From Ziziphus jujuba (lineage: Eukaryota; Streptophyta; Magnoliopsida; Rosales; Rhamnaceae), in the NCBI RefSeq assembly GCF_031755915.1, contig NC_083384.1, positions 28,128,001 to 28,192,000 on the forward strand: DNA of 64,000 nt. The letters run 5' to 3'. Positions 10,194 to 23,207 of the stretch are shown here, piece after piece. The notes beneath the pieces were generated by a model, which worked only from the letters and a program-made list of their open reading frames with translations, did not search any database and was not told the origin of the DNA. The stretch's first letter is position 1. The number at the start of each line of letters is the position of its first letter. A program made the translations under genes and the position numbers.

Positions 10194-13100
10194 TGTCAGG
10201 ACCCGTCCAAAATTCCTCACCAAAACCCTAGACAAGCCCTGATCCCAGGGAAACCCTATCGGACCCTCCAACGGAAAATCCGACAGAACCTCTCCTAAGG
10301 GTTGGACTTACCACAAACTTCCTGCACTGAAAACACACTTCTATATTCATCCCCTTATTCCTCCCACATACTACAAATTGATTCCACAATTTTACAGCAC
10401 TTCACAGGAATAACAGCAACCTAGTGCATAAATAATACATAAATGTCCATAACAGTATACAGAGCTTCATGAAGTACTATTAAACAGAGAATACAACAAA
10501 GATGAAAGAAATATTACAACTGAAATAAACGAATACAAAAGTACTTCTCGGATTACGATAGCGGCGGAGATTTGGTTCGCTCCGGAAGAACGTCTACCAC
10601 CCCTTGCACCTAAGGGAATGGAATTTAAAAACGTGAGATGCTAATCATCTCAGTGAGTGACCCTATCTACTGAACACTTTTAATATTAACAATATAACAA
10701 TTAAGGGAATTTAATTAATACCAGCAATTAATTAGATAAATAATTAATAACAATTGAAAGTAATAATTGCTCTCAAAACCCTCACTATTCATTCCGTTGG
10801 AAATGTTCCCTTTTTAAAACATTTTCACAAAACCCGATATTCGTATTTCCCGAAAACCAAGGGATCAAATAATTTAATAAATAATAAATAAATACCCCAA
10901 ATATAAATAAAATGTAGTAAAATATGATAAATAATTTTGAACACTTGGGGTTTGAAATTCCATCCAAAAATTTATACTTGACGCACTACACCATATACCA
11001 ATGATGCCCTCCAATACCCAGCGTCCCGAGCACCGACTGGTGGGGGGATTAAAGAGAGAAACTTGCAAACGGCACTTCGGCGTCCCGACAGTACCGCTGC
11101 TGAAACCGTCATCCCGGCTAAGGAGGGAGGCGGCTGTGGCCAATATCAAACTTGCCTGCCCTCGGTCCAATGGCAACTCACGGGAGACATAGTAACTTGC
11201 ACGCTAACCACATATACACCAGAACACCAATACTGATGTGATTCCGCCCGAGCCCGCTCCACTGATAACCCGCTGTAGTGCTGACTCGACACGGATGAAA
11301 ACTAGGCCAATCACAAGAGCTCAAATTAAGAGATTTAAGGACAACCTGGGAGTATTTATACAGGGGGTAATCAATCTCAACAAAGCTTGTCCATACTTGA
11401 AGATACAAAGCATATTCTAAGCATCCAAGTGGTGGAAGCCGATACGGACCCGGGTGACAATTTTGGTACATTTTTGGAGTCCGGGAAGCATGAAATGGTT
11501 CCAATGCTTTATGGGTTCAATACATATGCCTAAGAGTTCATGGAATCAAGTTAAAGCAGCCTCAAATGCAATCAAAAAGGGCTTGTACGGACAGCATCAA
11601 CAATTTGGCCGAATTTACTGTATTGCTTGCTGGCTTTACTGTATTTTACTGTATTAGCCTTTTCTTATTTTTCCAAGCATGGGCAACGTGTGGGACTCCA
11701 TATTCAGCTTATTTGGCATCCTAAAAAGCATCTAGAAGCTGATTTGGAGCTCAAAGAGATCAAAGATTGATCAAAGTCAACTTGATCAAAAGGCTAGCAT
11801 TTTTAGTTTCTTAATTTGTTTTTACTTTTTGTTTTAGGAAACTACCATTACTTTTTGGCTTTTATTTATTTATTTTCTGGACAAATAAATTTAGGAAGGT
11901 TTTTATTTTATTCTTTCCATTGTAAATTAATTAATTCCTAATTTAATATAAAGGAATTAATTAATCAAACTTAGATTAGAAAATGAAGTATAGTTTCGGC
12001 CAACTAGGTTTCTTTATTTGTGGTGGCTGGTTTTCTTTATTTTTAGGGTTTTATTTCGTGGCTTTGTAGCCTATTTAACGGCTTATTTTTCAACATGAAT
12101 ACAACTTTGATTTAATAAAGAAAATACTTGTGAGATTAATTATTTCTTTGTTCTTTGTGAACACCTAAAACACCATTAGAGAATTGGTTGTTTTAACTTG
12201 ACTTATCAATAGGTTTTCCATCTTCTATTGTGGCGTCTACATTATACCAAGGTTTCTAACCACAGGTTGGTTAGGGGTTGAGGTCAATTCCATTAGAACT
12301 TGAACTTAATTAAGATCCGGGCTAATATAATACGGGTTTAGGAGCAGGTCGTCCTAGGTTCGTATCAAATACTGTATAAGTGCGTCTAAAATAATTATTA
12401 AGTTAATTATAACCGTACCGATTTTTCAAAAATTACCATGGAAAATATACCAAATTTCAAATTTACCATCCCATATATTTTCCTTTAACAAACCCGGTAC
12501 GAAACCATCGATAACGATAAAACAATAATTTTTCTCGTAACACGAGGTCCAACAAATAATATTTCACGGGCATAATTATAAAATTAAACCACCAAATTAA
12601 ACAAATATTTTTCTTAAAAAATATTTAAACCAATTATGCCCGAAAACAATATTAAAACCACATACGATTAATTAATAGCAATACCTTGCTCATGCGTAAT
12701 AAATAAAATTAAATCACAATAAATAATAATTTCCACAATTATAATTAAATTGCACCACATAAGCATAATTTCAAATATCAATTAAACACCAATTAAATAT
12801 AATTAATTGCCCCAAAATATTTCTAAAGGTGCGTCACTCACCTTAAGCACGTATATCAGCTAAGATCCTCCGCAGGATCAACTCCACTACCCCCACGTGC
12901 ACCTAAAACATTCACAGTACACCAACCAAATATATTAATATTTTAATCGGATAACTCCCAAATGGGTACCCGGGGAGCGAACACAAACGACAACTAAAAA
13001 TTACGAGTAATATATCGAATAGAAGCTTAAGTGATGAGGATCACGGATTCGGTCTTACTTCCCGAAGATCGGACCCGAGGTGGCTGGAATCTCACCGGAA

Positions 13101-14165
13101 AGCTTTCGAAATTCAACTCCTTGATTCTCCCAAACCATCATAAATTGGAGGAAAAGGACACTGGATTTGGATTCAGGAGGTCAGAATTAGTGGACAGGGA
13201 CCGGCGGTGCAACTGGGTACTCGCAGTCACCGGCAACTGTCGCCAGAGGAGGCCCGTCCGGCTGCCGATGGCTGAGATTTTTGGGGGTTTTGTAGATCGA
13301 GGGGAGAGGGTTCCAACGGGATCGACGGTGAGGCAAACGGAGTCCGGACGGCGAAGAGATAGGGGTTTGAAGGTTTTCGGTGCCTCGCCGAAAAATGCTC
13401 CGATCCCGGCGCGTCGGAGGTCCAGTGGTCGTGAAATTTGGTGGGTAGGTCGAAATTCCCACGGGTGAGAGACCGTTTAGGTGCGTGTGGTTTGAAAGTG
13501 GCCGGAAATGGGCAAACGGCGGTGGCCGGCGGTGGAGGGGAAAAATCGCCGTCGAGCTTCGCCGGCTCGATCTGGCCGCGTCCGGCGACCGGCGGTCGTG
13601 AGATTTCGGGGTTCGGCCTGAAATGGAGAGGCCGTTCGTTTCTCTCTTCCCTCTCTCTCTCCTCTCTCTCTTTCTCTCTCCTCTCCGTCACTTTTGCCAA
13701 ATAAAAGCCACCGTGGGTGATACTGTTCACCCACGTGGACCAATCAGGTGATGACACGTGGCATTACAGTGCACTTAAGCCAGATATAATAAAATATTAC
13801 GGTATCCGGCGTACTTCACATGTTCATAACTTTTTAACCAGATGTCCAATTTAAGCGTGCCGCTAGTCTATGAACTCGTATTAACGAGTACTTTACAACC
13901 ATACAAAAGTCAAAACAAAATTATACAACGATAAAAAGTCAACTCCTGGCACCTTTTGGACAGTTTGCACCTCGACTTGTTTTGCCTATAACTTTCAAAC
14001 CGTAGCTCCGTTTTCGACGTACTACTAGTCTACGAACTCGGGGCATCATGCACTTTGCCACAGTACCATGGTCAACTAGAAATTTTAACTGGAACAAAAA
14101 GTCAACTTTTGATCCACTCGGTCAACGTACACGAATTCCGATGTGGTTTGTGTCGGGGTGTTACA
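10194..14165 (-). mobile_element. Solo LTR, same family as 1,679-5,305 (copy 2), minus orientation
   Basis: On the plus strand it reads TGTCAGGACCCGTCC ... GGGGTGTTACA, the reverse complement of the ends of copy 1. It is flanked by a perfect 5-bp duplication CAATT at 10,189-10,193 and 14,166-14,170. Along the minus strand it matches copy 1 in the GGAGCTACGGTTTGAAAGTT block, both CACGTG boxes (13,732-13,737 and 13,755-13,760), the GA-rich tract (CT-rich on plus, about 13,638-13,685) and the GC-rich block (13,030-13,620). No internal coding domain is present. A younger insertion occupies 11,234-12,367; without it and one 5-bp duplication copy the LTR is about 2.83 kb. Confidence 0.88.
11234..12367 (+). 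mobile_element. 1.13-kb TG...CA insertion nested in LTR copy 2, probably a solo LTR
   Basis: Starts TGATGTGATTCC and ends TTCGTATCA, with AATAC on both sides (11,229-11,233 and 12,368-12,372), a perfect 5-bp duplication. A TATTTAA box near 12,071 and AATAAA near 12,115 fit an LTR promoter and poly(A) signal. At 11,238-11,420 a plus-strand reading contains RPITRAQIKRFKDNLGVFIQ, resembling the C-terminal tail of plant Ty3/gypsy polyproteins (often MTRARAKRFKEAL). If so, this family's LTR includes the end of the polyprotein, as known for CRM-type chromoviruses. A deletion derivative is the alternative. Confidence 0.78.
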
Positions 14166-14170
14166 CAATT

Positions 14171-14455
14171 AGCTGTCCAATTAATTAATAGGAATATTTC
14201 ACTCTAATTAAGTATTTTGCCGTCGATAACAAAGTCAACCTACACATAGATAGTCCAATTAGAAAATATCTAAATGTAAAAGACAAAAATATTTACTTTC
14301 TGCATCTCTCGCATTGTCTTTATTAATTCTATACTTTTCGGTTTTTAATTTCCGTAAGTATATGTACAATCTCACCATTAATTTGGAAATGTAAAAAGAA
14401 AAGAAAAACCTTTTTTTTTTTTTTTTGAAACTCTGCAAATTCAAATATTGGAATT
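14171..14455. other. 3' flank of the MYB gene
   Basis: AT-rich DNA between the solo LTR and the MYB stop codon, including a poly(T) tract at 14,411-14,426 immediately downstream of the gene. It probably contains the MYB 3' UTR; no poly(A) site is certain. Confidence 0.4.
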
Positions 14456-15651
14456 TTAAGGGGTTGGTGGGAGATAGAATGATGGAAAAGAAGACAGCAA
14501 ATTGGATGAATTATTAGAACAAGGTGCAGTAAATCCATCTCCACCACCACAACCAGCTGCCGATGGTTCTCCACCAGTGCCATTGTCCCAAAACTGAATA
14601 CTATTTGAATTATGTCGTTGTTGTTGTTGTTGCTGCTGCTGCTGCTGCTGTTGCTGGAAATGAACGAATTCACTCAGCTCTTGATCTCCTCCATCGTCAT
14701 CATCATCAATTCCACAAGCTGCTTGAAGCTCCATTGGGACTAGATTTTCCACAGTCTGTATAAAGGGTTGCAGATACTTATTCATATCCATATTGCTTGG
14801 TGTAAACGATGGTGCTGCAGAAGGAGGTAGAGCTTGAAGTAGTACTTGTTGCTGTTCTTGCAGAGCATTCCATGTCGACCCGGTTGAGTTCAATCCCATT
14901 GCTTGCTGAAAAATTAATTCAGGGCCCATATGATTGTTACTGTTATTGTTGTTGTTGTTTTCTGAATTTGTTTCATCTCTTGAAGAAGCAGTAGTACTGG
15001 TGTCAAAGATGAACTGAGTACCACTGCAAGAAGAATGAAACATGGATTCTCGAACTGCAGGAGGAGGAGGCTTGGACAGCAAGTAATCTTGGTTTTCGAA
15101 ATCTGCAGGCTGGCTCGAATCGTAACCCACCATTTGGGAATTATGCTCCACAATAGGAGTAGAAGTTGTGCCTTGTGGCGAAGAAGATGATGGTGATTTC
15201 TCCGCGATCTTCTTTTTGATCCATGAATTCCAATAATTCTTTATCTCATTGTCTGTTCTTCCAGGCAGGTATTTCGCTATGTGTGCCCATCTACAATTCT
15301 TTCATTCATGTTAGTGTACGTATCATGTATGGGCTTGCATGCTTATGGTGGGCTTTTTCTCCGTATTATCAATAATAAGATAGATAACAGGAGCAATAGC
15401 TTATATATATATATATAGATAGATATATAAGTCCACCATAAGGTAGGCATACACTATCTCACTATAATAGGGCTAATAGCATGTATACATAATTTTGCTA
15501 CCATGCAAGACGTGTGACACTCACATTATAATAGGGTTGGTGCCAAATTACATGCAATTTAAGGACATAGTATATGTAACATCCATCCATAAATTACAAT
15601 AAAGTATGAGTACCATCCTATGAATTACATGTAAGTTGGCACCAACCCCTA

Positions 15652-15717
<66 letters not shown>

Positions 15718-16865
15718 ATTATGGGAACAAGGAAGATGAAGGACACAAGAACATAATGAGAAATTAATAGCTAGTCTTGCTCTTAAAACCAATGCTAGAG
15801 CCTACTTGGAGTGTTTCTTGAAAGCAATGTTGAAGCAGCAGCTTTGCACTATTGGGTTAAAAAAATAATAATGTAATTTTTCAAGTAAACGAAAGTAGAA
15901 GAAAAGAATTGAAAATTAGAATAAGTTGGATCATCTAATATTTATTGTCAAAGTTCAATAGCTTAATATTTATGTGAAAATTTATTATCGATTACTTTTT
16001 AAGTACTTTCTATATATATTTGTGTATTCCATGCTTAACATTGAGCCAAATGGACATGAAATTTGAAGGACTTCAGATAATTTCACAAGAAGTTCATGTA
16101 TCTGCTAAGGACTTTGAAGGTTTTCATTCTAGTTCAAGCTCCTTAAAATTACACTTTTACGCTGATTGTTTCTCTTGGAGAAAGTGTAGAAACTAATTAA
16201 ATATGAGATTCTGTTTGGCCAAATTAATTATAATTTTAACCAAAATAATAGGAAGACAATTACTCTTTGATTCTGAATGAAACACAACTTGAGCTTCAAA
16301 AACACTTGCCAAAACTCCTAATTGTCTTCTTCTTTTTTTCTTTTTTCATTTTTGTTAAAAAAAAAGAGCCGTAGTTATAATTTCCGAAAAGAGAGCTAAG
16401 TTATCATTTTCCTACCATAGTTAGTCTGTGAATATGCAATTAAAACTTTCAATGAAAAATGCATAAAAAAGATTGTAGATTTAAAAAATAAAAATAAATA
16501 AAAAAGGAGTTAATTATTTAAACCTGTTTCCCACAACTCCATGAAGATTAATAATTAACTTCTCCTCCTCTGTAGTAAATCCTCCTCTTTTGATATCAGG
16601 CCTCAAGTAATTCAACCATCTCAATCTGCAGCTTTTTCCACACCTTTGCAACCCTGAAAGAAAAATTAATCAAACCCCATTATTATATTCTATATGCAAA
16701 ATCAAAGATGAGAGAGAGAGACAGGGCAAGACCAGCTAGCTCAGGGACTTTACTCCAGCAGCCATAGCCATTGGTGGTGATGTATTTGATGAGCTTTTCA
16801 TCTTCTTCTGGAGACCAAAGACCTCTCTTTACCTTTCTCTGTTTGCAGCAATAATGGTGACCCAT
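14456..16865 (-). CDS. R2R3-MYB transcription factor, MYB26/MYB67-like
   Basis: Three exons on the minus strand: 16,733-16,865, 16,524-16,653 and 14,456-15,290, joined in phase by GT-AG introns into 365 residues. The 133- and 130-nt first exons are the usual R2R3-MYB sizes. The protein starts [21 protein letters not shown]2 spans about residues 13-63 with [19 protein letters not shown], and R3 about 66-116 with [20 protein letters not shown] then NSWIKKKI. These features resemble MYB26 (MALE STERILE35)/MYB67 of Arabidopsis, nuclear activators linked to secondary wall thickening, including the anther endothecium; the subgroup is inferred by eye. The C-terminal part is low complexity: Asn run near residue 199, five Asp near 284, and 13 Gln at 300-312. 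Intron 2 (1,233 bp) holds a long TG microsatellite. No break is seen. Confidence 0.93.
15654..15716. repeat. (TG)n microsatellite in MYB intron 2
   Basis: An almost perfect TG run of about 63 bp within the second intron of the MYB gene. Likely to vary in length between individuals. Confidence 0.95.
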
Positions 16866-19534
16866 TTGATAATATTGCTGTATTTGCTCTATATTAATAC
16901 CTCTTTTGTGTTTTCTAATTGATAATCTTCTAAATTTTGCATGAGAAGTAAAAATTCAAGTGGATTTTTTTTTTTTTTTTAAGATTACTCTTTAGCGTAT
17001 TTTATAGTACCAGAAAAATACTCTTTATAAAGCCGACAATTCAACATGGTTGGGGTCCATATTTGAGACTTGGAGCTCCATCTAACCCCATAATGACGTT
17101 CCATCCTCTTTGATAGCATCTCAATCGGTCCAAAATTTTCTTTTTAGATTTTTTTTTTTAAAATTTTGCATTAAATTTAATCGTCTCTTCATGGTTCCAT
17201 TATTTTGAATTCCATGGAATTAATTCTTATTTTAATGTGATATAAAAATAAAAAATAAAAAAACATTTTAATTAATTTCTAAGTAATTAACTTTTATCCA
17301 CATATGAAAGGAAAAAATAAAATAAAATAAATATCCGCTGATAAACTTTTCTACAATGTATATTATTAATTTCTCAACTAACAAAAATTAACAAGATTTC
17401 AAAGAAATATCTTTTTCATTTTTCGGGAAAGGGTTCGAAATATCATAGACTTTAGTTTTGGAAGAAGAAATCCATATATAACCACCGAGGAAGAAGAGTT
17501 TGATATACATGTATGTATAGAGCTGACGACTTTCGGGTATTTTCAATTTTTATTTTTTTCTGAAAGGAGCTATTGGTTCTAATCCATGTGAATGATGATT
17601 GAAACGGTGGTCTGATCCTTTTCGGCAATGAGAGGGGCCTAAACTATTTCCCTTATTCATAAAATTATTTACCCAAGCGTGTGATTAAATTAATTAAGAA
17701 TGTGTGTCCTTAATATATAGTTGTGAACATATAAATAACATAGTTTTGAACTTGGAGTTTTAGGACTAGACCCACAAATAAAGGTTCAGTAACCTAAAAC
17801 AATCTTATAATGATGAGTTTGGCACGTCCATTATACCTTCAAAATGCAAAATTTTATGAACCATCCAATGCTTAAAAGGAGAACAAATCCATCTTTTACA
17901 TGTATAGCAAACCAAAGTGGCTCATGTAATTAAGTATAACAAAATAGTGTTAATTATGACACTACACATCAAATCTTATCAATTAGAGAAAAAACACTAG
18001 TCACTATTAATCTTTGGGGTAGGAGGCCGGGGAGAGGCGGGGAAAGGTTTATGATATATTTGTATATTGGATGTACATATATGTATATATATATATATAT
18101 ATATCATAGAAATAACTGTCAATAACTTTTTATTGTTTATTCATCTTTGAATATGTTTATTAAAAAATTAAGATCCTTTTTGTCAAATATTTTTAATCGT
18201 ATTTATCATTTGTCTAACTATGTTTTTTTAAATTTTAAATTAATAATTAAAGTTTATATTAAAACATGAACATAATTCATATAGGATTTCAACACATTCT
18301 CATTTTATATTTATTGAACACTTCCTAAATTATTAGTTTTAAATTATTCGTTAAGATAATACCCTTAATACTCATGTCAGTTACATTTCTAGATTTCCAT
18401 GTTATATTCAGAATATGTTTCAATTAATGATCATTGATTTATTATCCTAATCAAACCGAGAACAAATTCATAAGATGCTCATAATTGTTAATAGCATATC
18501 TATTATCCATGTTTCCAATTTTAATTCGTTACTATACAAATTTCGTACCCATTATTGTGCAAATGTCCTAATCTTCAATTGCATCAGCTATCCATCAAAG
18601 AGTTGAAAAAAAAAAGATTTTTGAGGTTAGGATAGTACTTAATTACCTCCTCACATGTGAAAAAGATTCTAATCTTCACTAATTACGATCACATTGCATA
18701 TGGTTTGTAATTACTGCTCGTTCACCTTTTCACATAATTTGGGTCAGGTCGTGCTACATTAATTTTAACTGAACCCTAAAAATGAAAAAATAAAAATAAA
18801 TAAATTATTAACCAGACTTGAGTCAAAATAGTGGTTCGCGCGGCCCTCCATATTTATAAGACTTTCACATTTGGAGAGGATATATATACTATGGAAGTGA
18901 AACCACCATATTATTTTTTAAAAAAAAAAAATGTAGCTTCTTTTAAATAATAATAATAACAACAGCATCTCCACATTTTTTTTTTAATATTATTTATTAT
19001 TAGGAGGTGAAGATGGAAGTTTCTATTACACTTAATTTCTTTGACAAAATTATATACATACGTGTTAATCTGTTGAATTGAGAAGAAAGAAATACTTAAT
19101 TATGTAGGAATAACGTCTATGCGTAGCATACATATATAATGGACATCAATTCGACAAATTAAATTTTGTGTGATCTGCAACAACCCTTCATGATAAAGCC
19201 ATATACATTTTTGTTTAAATAATTGTTTGCCTCATATATGATCATATATATATATATATATATATATGCACCGAGATTAATTTACATACCTTAGAACATA
19301 ATCATACGCCATCTAATTTCCACTAATATTTTAATTTTGCTAAATTATCTTAAACTAATTTCCTCAACTACTTGTCAACTGGGAAATTAGGCAAGCAATA
19401 TTATTTCATCATGTAGGACTTGGGTATAATATGTATGTATATATATATATATATATACAAATTGCTCGAGTTATCTCATTACTTGTAACAAATAAATGTC
19501 GATCATCATATTTGATATAGATTAAAAAATAAAG

Positions 19535-19574
<40 letters not shown>

Positions 19575-22500
19575 ATGTGTATGTATTGCTACTAAACTTG
19601 GAAGGTCCTTATATTGGAAACCAATATTAAAGCACCAAATTATCGTTATTCTGTCCTGTCCTCTTGTGCATAACCAAATGTCATTCTAATTAGCTCGGAA
19701 GATCCAATCATTTTGTTAATTAAACAAATGTCACGAGCTCCTAATGCTTACATATAATTCCATTTCTTGCCCTGCTTGCGTTGCTTGCTGCCTGAAATTA
19801 TGGAACATAAAATACTCTCTCTCACTAGCTAGCCCAAGAGCCATTTTTTATTTTTTTTCAACAAGAAAAAGAAGCTCAACTTGGGAATAATCCAAGATAA
19901 TATAGATCGGAAAAATAGAGAGGAGGGTATTTCCTATTTTGGGTGGTTTATTAGAGAGCTTTAAACAATTTTATTGGTGAGGGAAAGACATATTAGAGTG
20001 TAAAGCATTAATGAGTGAAAATGAGTGGCTAGAGGCTGCGTGCGTTTATTAGATTGATTTATACAATTTATCCACCGGCTTTGGAATGCGACCTGTGAAG
20101 ACCAAAAGGGATTTTTGCTTTGATGAATCGCAACATCAAAAAATAAGAAGAAAAAAACTTTGAAAGTAATGTGTAAATCATATGTTGATTTTCATGAAAG
20201 ATATAGTATGTGTTTAAGAGGAAAGTGATCAACTTTTAGACTTTTGAGAAGATAAGTATTGGAGAGAGTGTGGCATTTATATATACCTACCAAACCAGGG
20301 ATTTTATTTGTTTTTATTTTATTTTTTCTGTGGGTTTTGTTAATTGGTGAGAAAAAGTGTTGGGTTTCTTCCTGTAAGAGCATATGGTTTGGTTTAAGCT
20401 TTAACTAAGTCATGGCTGACATATACAGCATATATCGGTCACTACTCTCTCCTACTCCTTTCTAGTTTTCTAGTTTCTTCGTATGGTCGTCGCTCTTACG
20501 CTAAAAACGAATTCTAATATGGAAATTCCATTTTCTTTGCAGGGAAGCTCTTCCCTGTCTTGTTTTTCTGTATTTATTTTTGTCCAACCAATAACACAAT
20601 GTTTTCTTATTTTAAAAATGTTAATAGTGATAAAAATAAAATAAAATAAAAGAAATTGAAGTTTTAGTTACAAAATACCAATTGAAATATATACAATCAC
20701 ATTATAAATTTATCTTTTTACTCCTATTTAAAATTACTACTAAAAGTATTTATTAATTAAACATATTTGAATAACTTCTTTATACAATCCTATTCTTCTT
20801 TTCAAAGTATATGAAGCATATATTTCTCTTTGTCTCACTCACATTCCACATAAAATAGGATTGCAAAACAATAGTAATACAAATCGTGAAAGCTCAAACA
20901 CATGAAACTATAAATATGTAGTTTTTCATTTTTCATTTTGTAATGACAAATTTTGTATTGTAAATTTTATTTTCTCTTCTTTTTTTTTTTTTCTTTTTTG
21001 CTACCAATAATATCTAAAACTATTTGGTTGAGTCACACACTATTGGAAAATCTTCAATTCAATTAATCAAGTATGAACAATTTTAAAAATGTTCAAAAGT
21101 ATAAGACTAAACATCTTTAAAATTGTACAGTAAGTTTACAACCTAACAATCCAAAAAATATATGTTTAAAAGATGTTTGGAAGTATAAGACTTAACAAGT
21201 TAGAATCTTTTTAAAAGTACACAACTAAATATATTAAAAAATGTTAAAAAGGTTACACTTGAATAAACACAAAAAAAAATGTATTTTTAGAAAACAAAAA
21301 AAGGTTCAAAAATACATGGATGAATAATTTTAAAGATGTTTTCAGTTTGTTAGGTTTTATTTCTGATTGTAGCATTTGATTTGTAAAATTTATATTCCTT
21401 TGAAAAGTACAAGGGTACTTTCTACCTCATTTTTTGAAAGGGTTTGAAATTTTTTAAACCCTTTCGAATAAAAAAATATATAATTTTTTGTGAGGATATA
21501 CTGTCAACTACGAAAGGCATTTTGGGGGGAAAAAAGGAAAGAAAAATGATAAAATTATAAGTCTTGAAAATAATGACCTTATTTCAATCTTTTTTCCTTT
21601 GAAAAAGGGTTAGTAGATGAATGATTTTTCTTTTCCTTTTTCCTTTTTTTGTTAAAAAAAAAAAAGGGATGGGATTGGATATCATTGGTAGACACAAATA
21701 GAATTAGAAAAATAATAATGCTACATATATCAAAATATTTATCAAATTTATTTACTAAATAATACATATTAAAATATTATTGATTGCATGTTCATATAAT
21801 TTAATTATAAAAAAATAAATCTTTAAATATACAAATAAATTAAAAAAACTCAATTAAATATTATCATATTATTTACTATATCATTTAATAAATATTTTAA
21901 TAATTTTAATATTATTACGAGAAAAAATAGGATGGAAAATTTCTACTTTCTCCATCGTATAAAAAAATTAATTGGGCTATGCGGGTTTTTCTTTTAAAGC
22001 CCAAATGAAGAAGAGCCCATTACAACACGTTAGTATTGTTCAATATTTCTGAATAGACACAATTGAAAAGCTCTATACACCAGCGTTTCTATTAAAACAA
22101 AATAGATGCAAATTGCAATGCATAGAAAGCATTTATGAAATTAATTTTTTGTGGGTATTTAAAATTTAGAGTAATTCAATTATAGTGAATAGTGATGCAA
22201 GCCTATAGACTAATAAAGGAATCTTAGGGGCATTAACTACATGATGTCCAATATTTTTGTTTTCTTGTGGGATTTGCAACCTTATATGAGACTGTTTGAC
22301 ACGCCTATCTTATAAGAGGTCAGTGCTATGGATAATGTGTGAAGGCCATCAGTTGAAAGAGGGAATTGAATCTCTTATGATGGAATTGACCCACTATATT
22401 GTGTAGACGCATTCGGACTATAATATCATCATTATTTTTTTTATTTTTTTGCCGAAAACAATATCATCACTATTGTGCAGAGTTGTTTTGTCCCTATATG

Positions 22501-23170
22501 AAAGCTCACTTGGACCCTCTCTATCCTATCCTATATCCTAAACCATAAAAACTCGAATGAATTATAATTAATTATAATTTCTTTTTGCTTCCAACTCAAA
22601 TTAATTATAATTGGTCATTATAACCAGCGTTTTGCTTCTGATGGTCAGCCCTGATTCCACTCATTCCATGCAAGACTTTGAACAACCATAAAAGGAGAAA
22701 AAAAAAAAATTGAAAATGGTTGAATAAATGGGTCATCCAATCAAGTGGCGTTCAGCATTATTTGGTCGGATCAACAAGTTACGATCATTAAGAATTCAAT
22801 TTCCTTTTAATTTTGACGTGCAAGAGACAAGAAGTGTTATGGTTTGAATTCCAAACCAAATCAAAATTTCGATCTACCCCAAAAGCGCGTAGCTCGTTAG
22901 ATTTTTTATATAAAAAATTACAAAAAAAAAAATGTACTCTATAACTGAATTAGTGGGCTTTCATATCAACTAGTTATCATATATATCATATATATGTTCT
23001 TGTTCTCTTCGATGACCCATTTTAGCAAACACATGGTGGATGTTTTTAATTTTCAAAATTTTCGTGGTTTGTGGACTCTGGTTGAGACTTGAGACGCATT
23101 TTCACGTGACTTTACTTATATGTGGTATTCGTAATCATTCAACCCTTTGTCATCTGAAGGAACACATCGA

Positions 23171-23207
<37 letters not shown>

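Noticed and set aside
20192..20383. Minus-strand frame and an ACCTACCAAAC AC-element-like site near 20,284
   Set aside because: The frame has no motif, and the site is 3.4 kb from the nearest gene start, too far to support a regulatory call.
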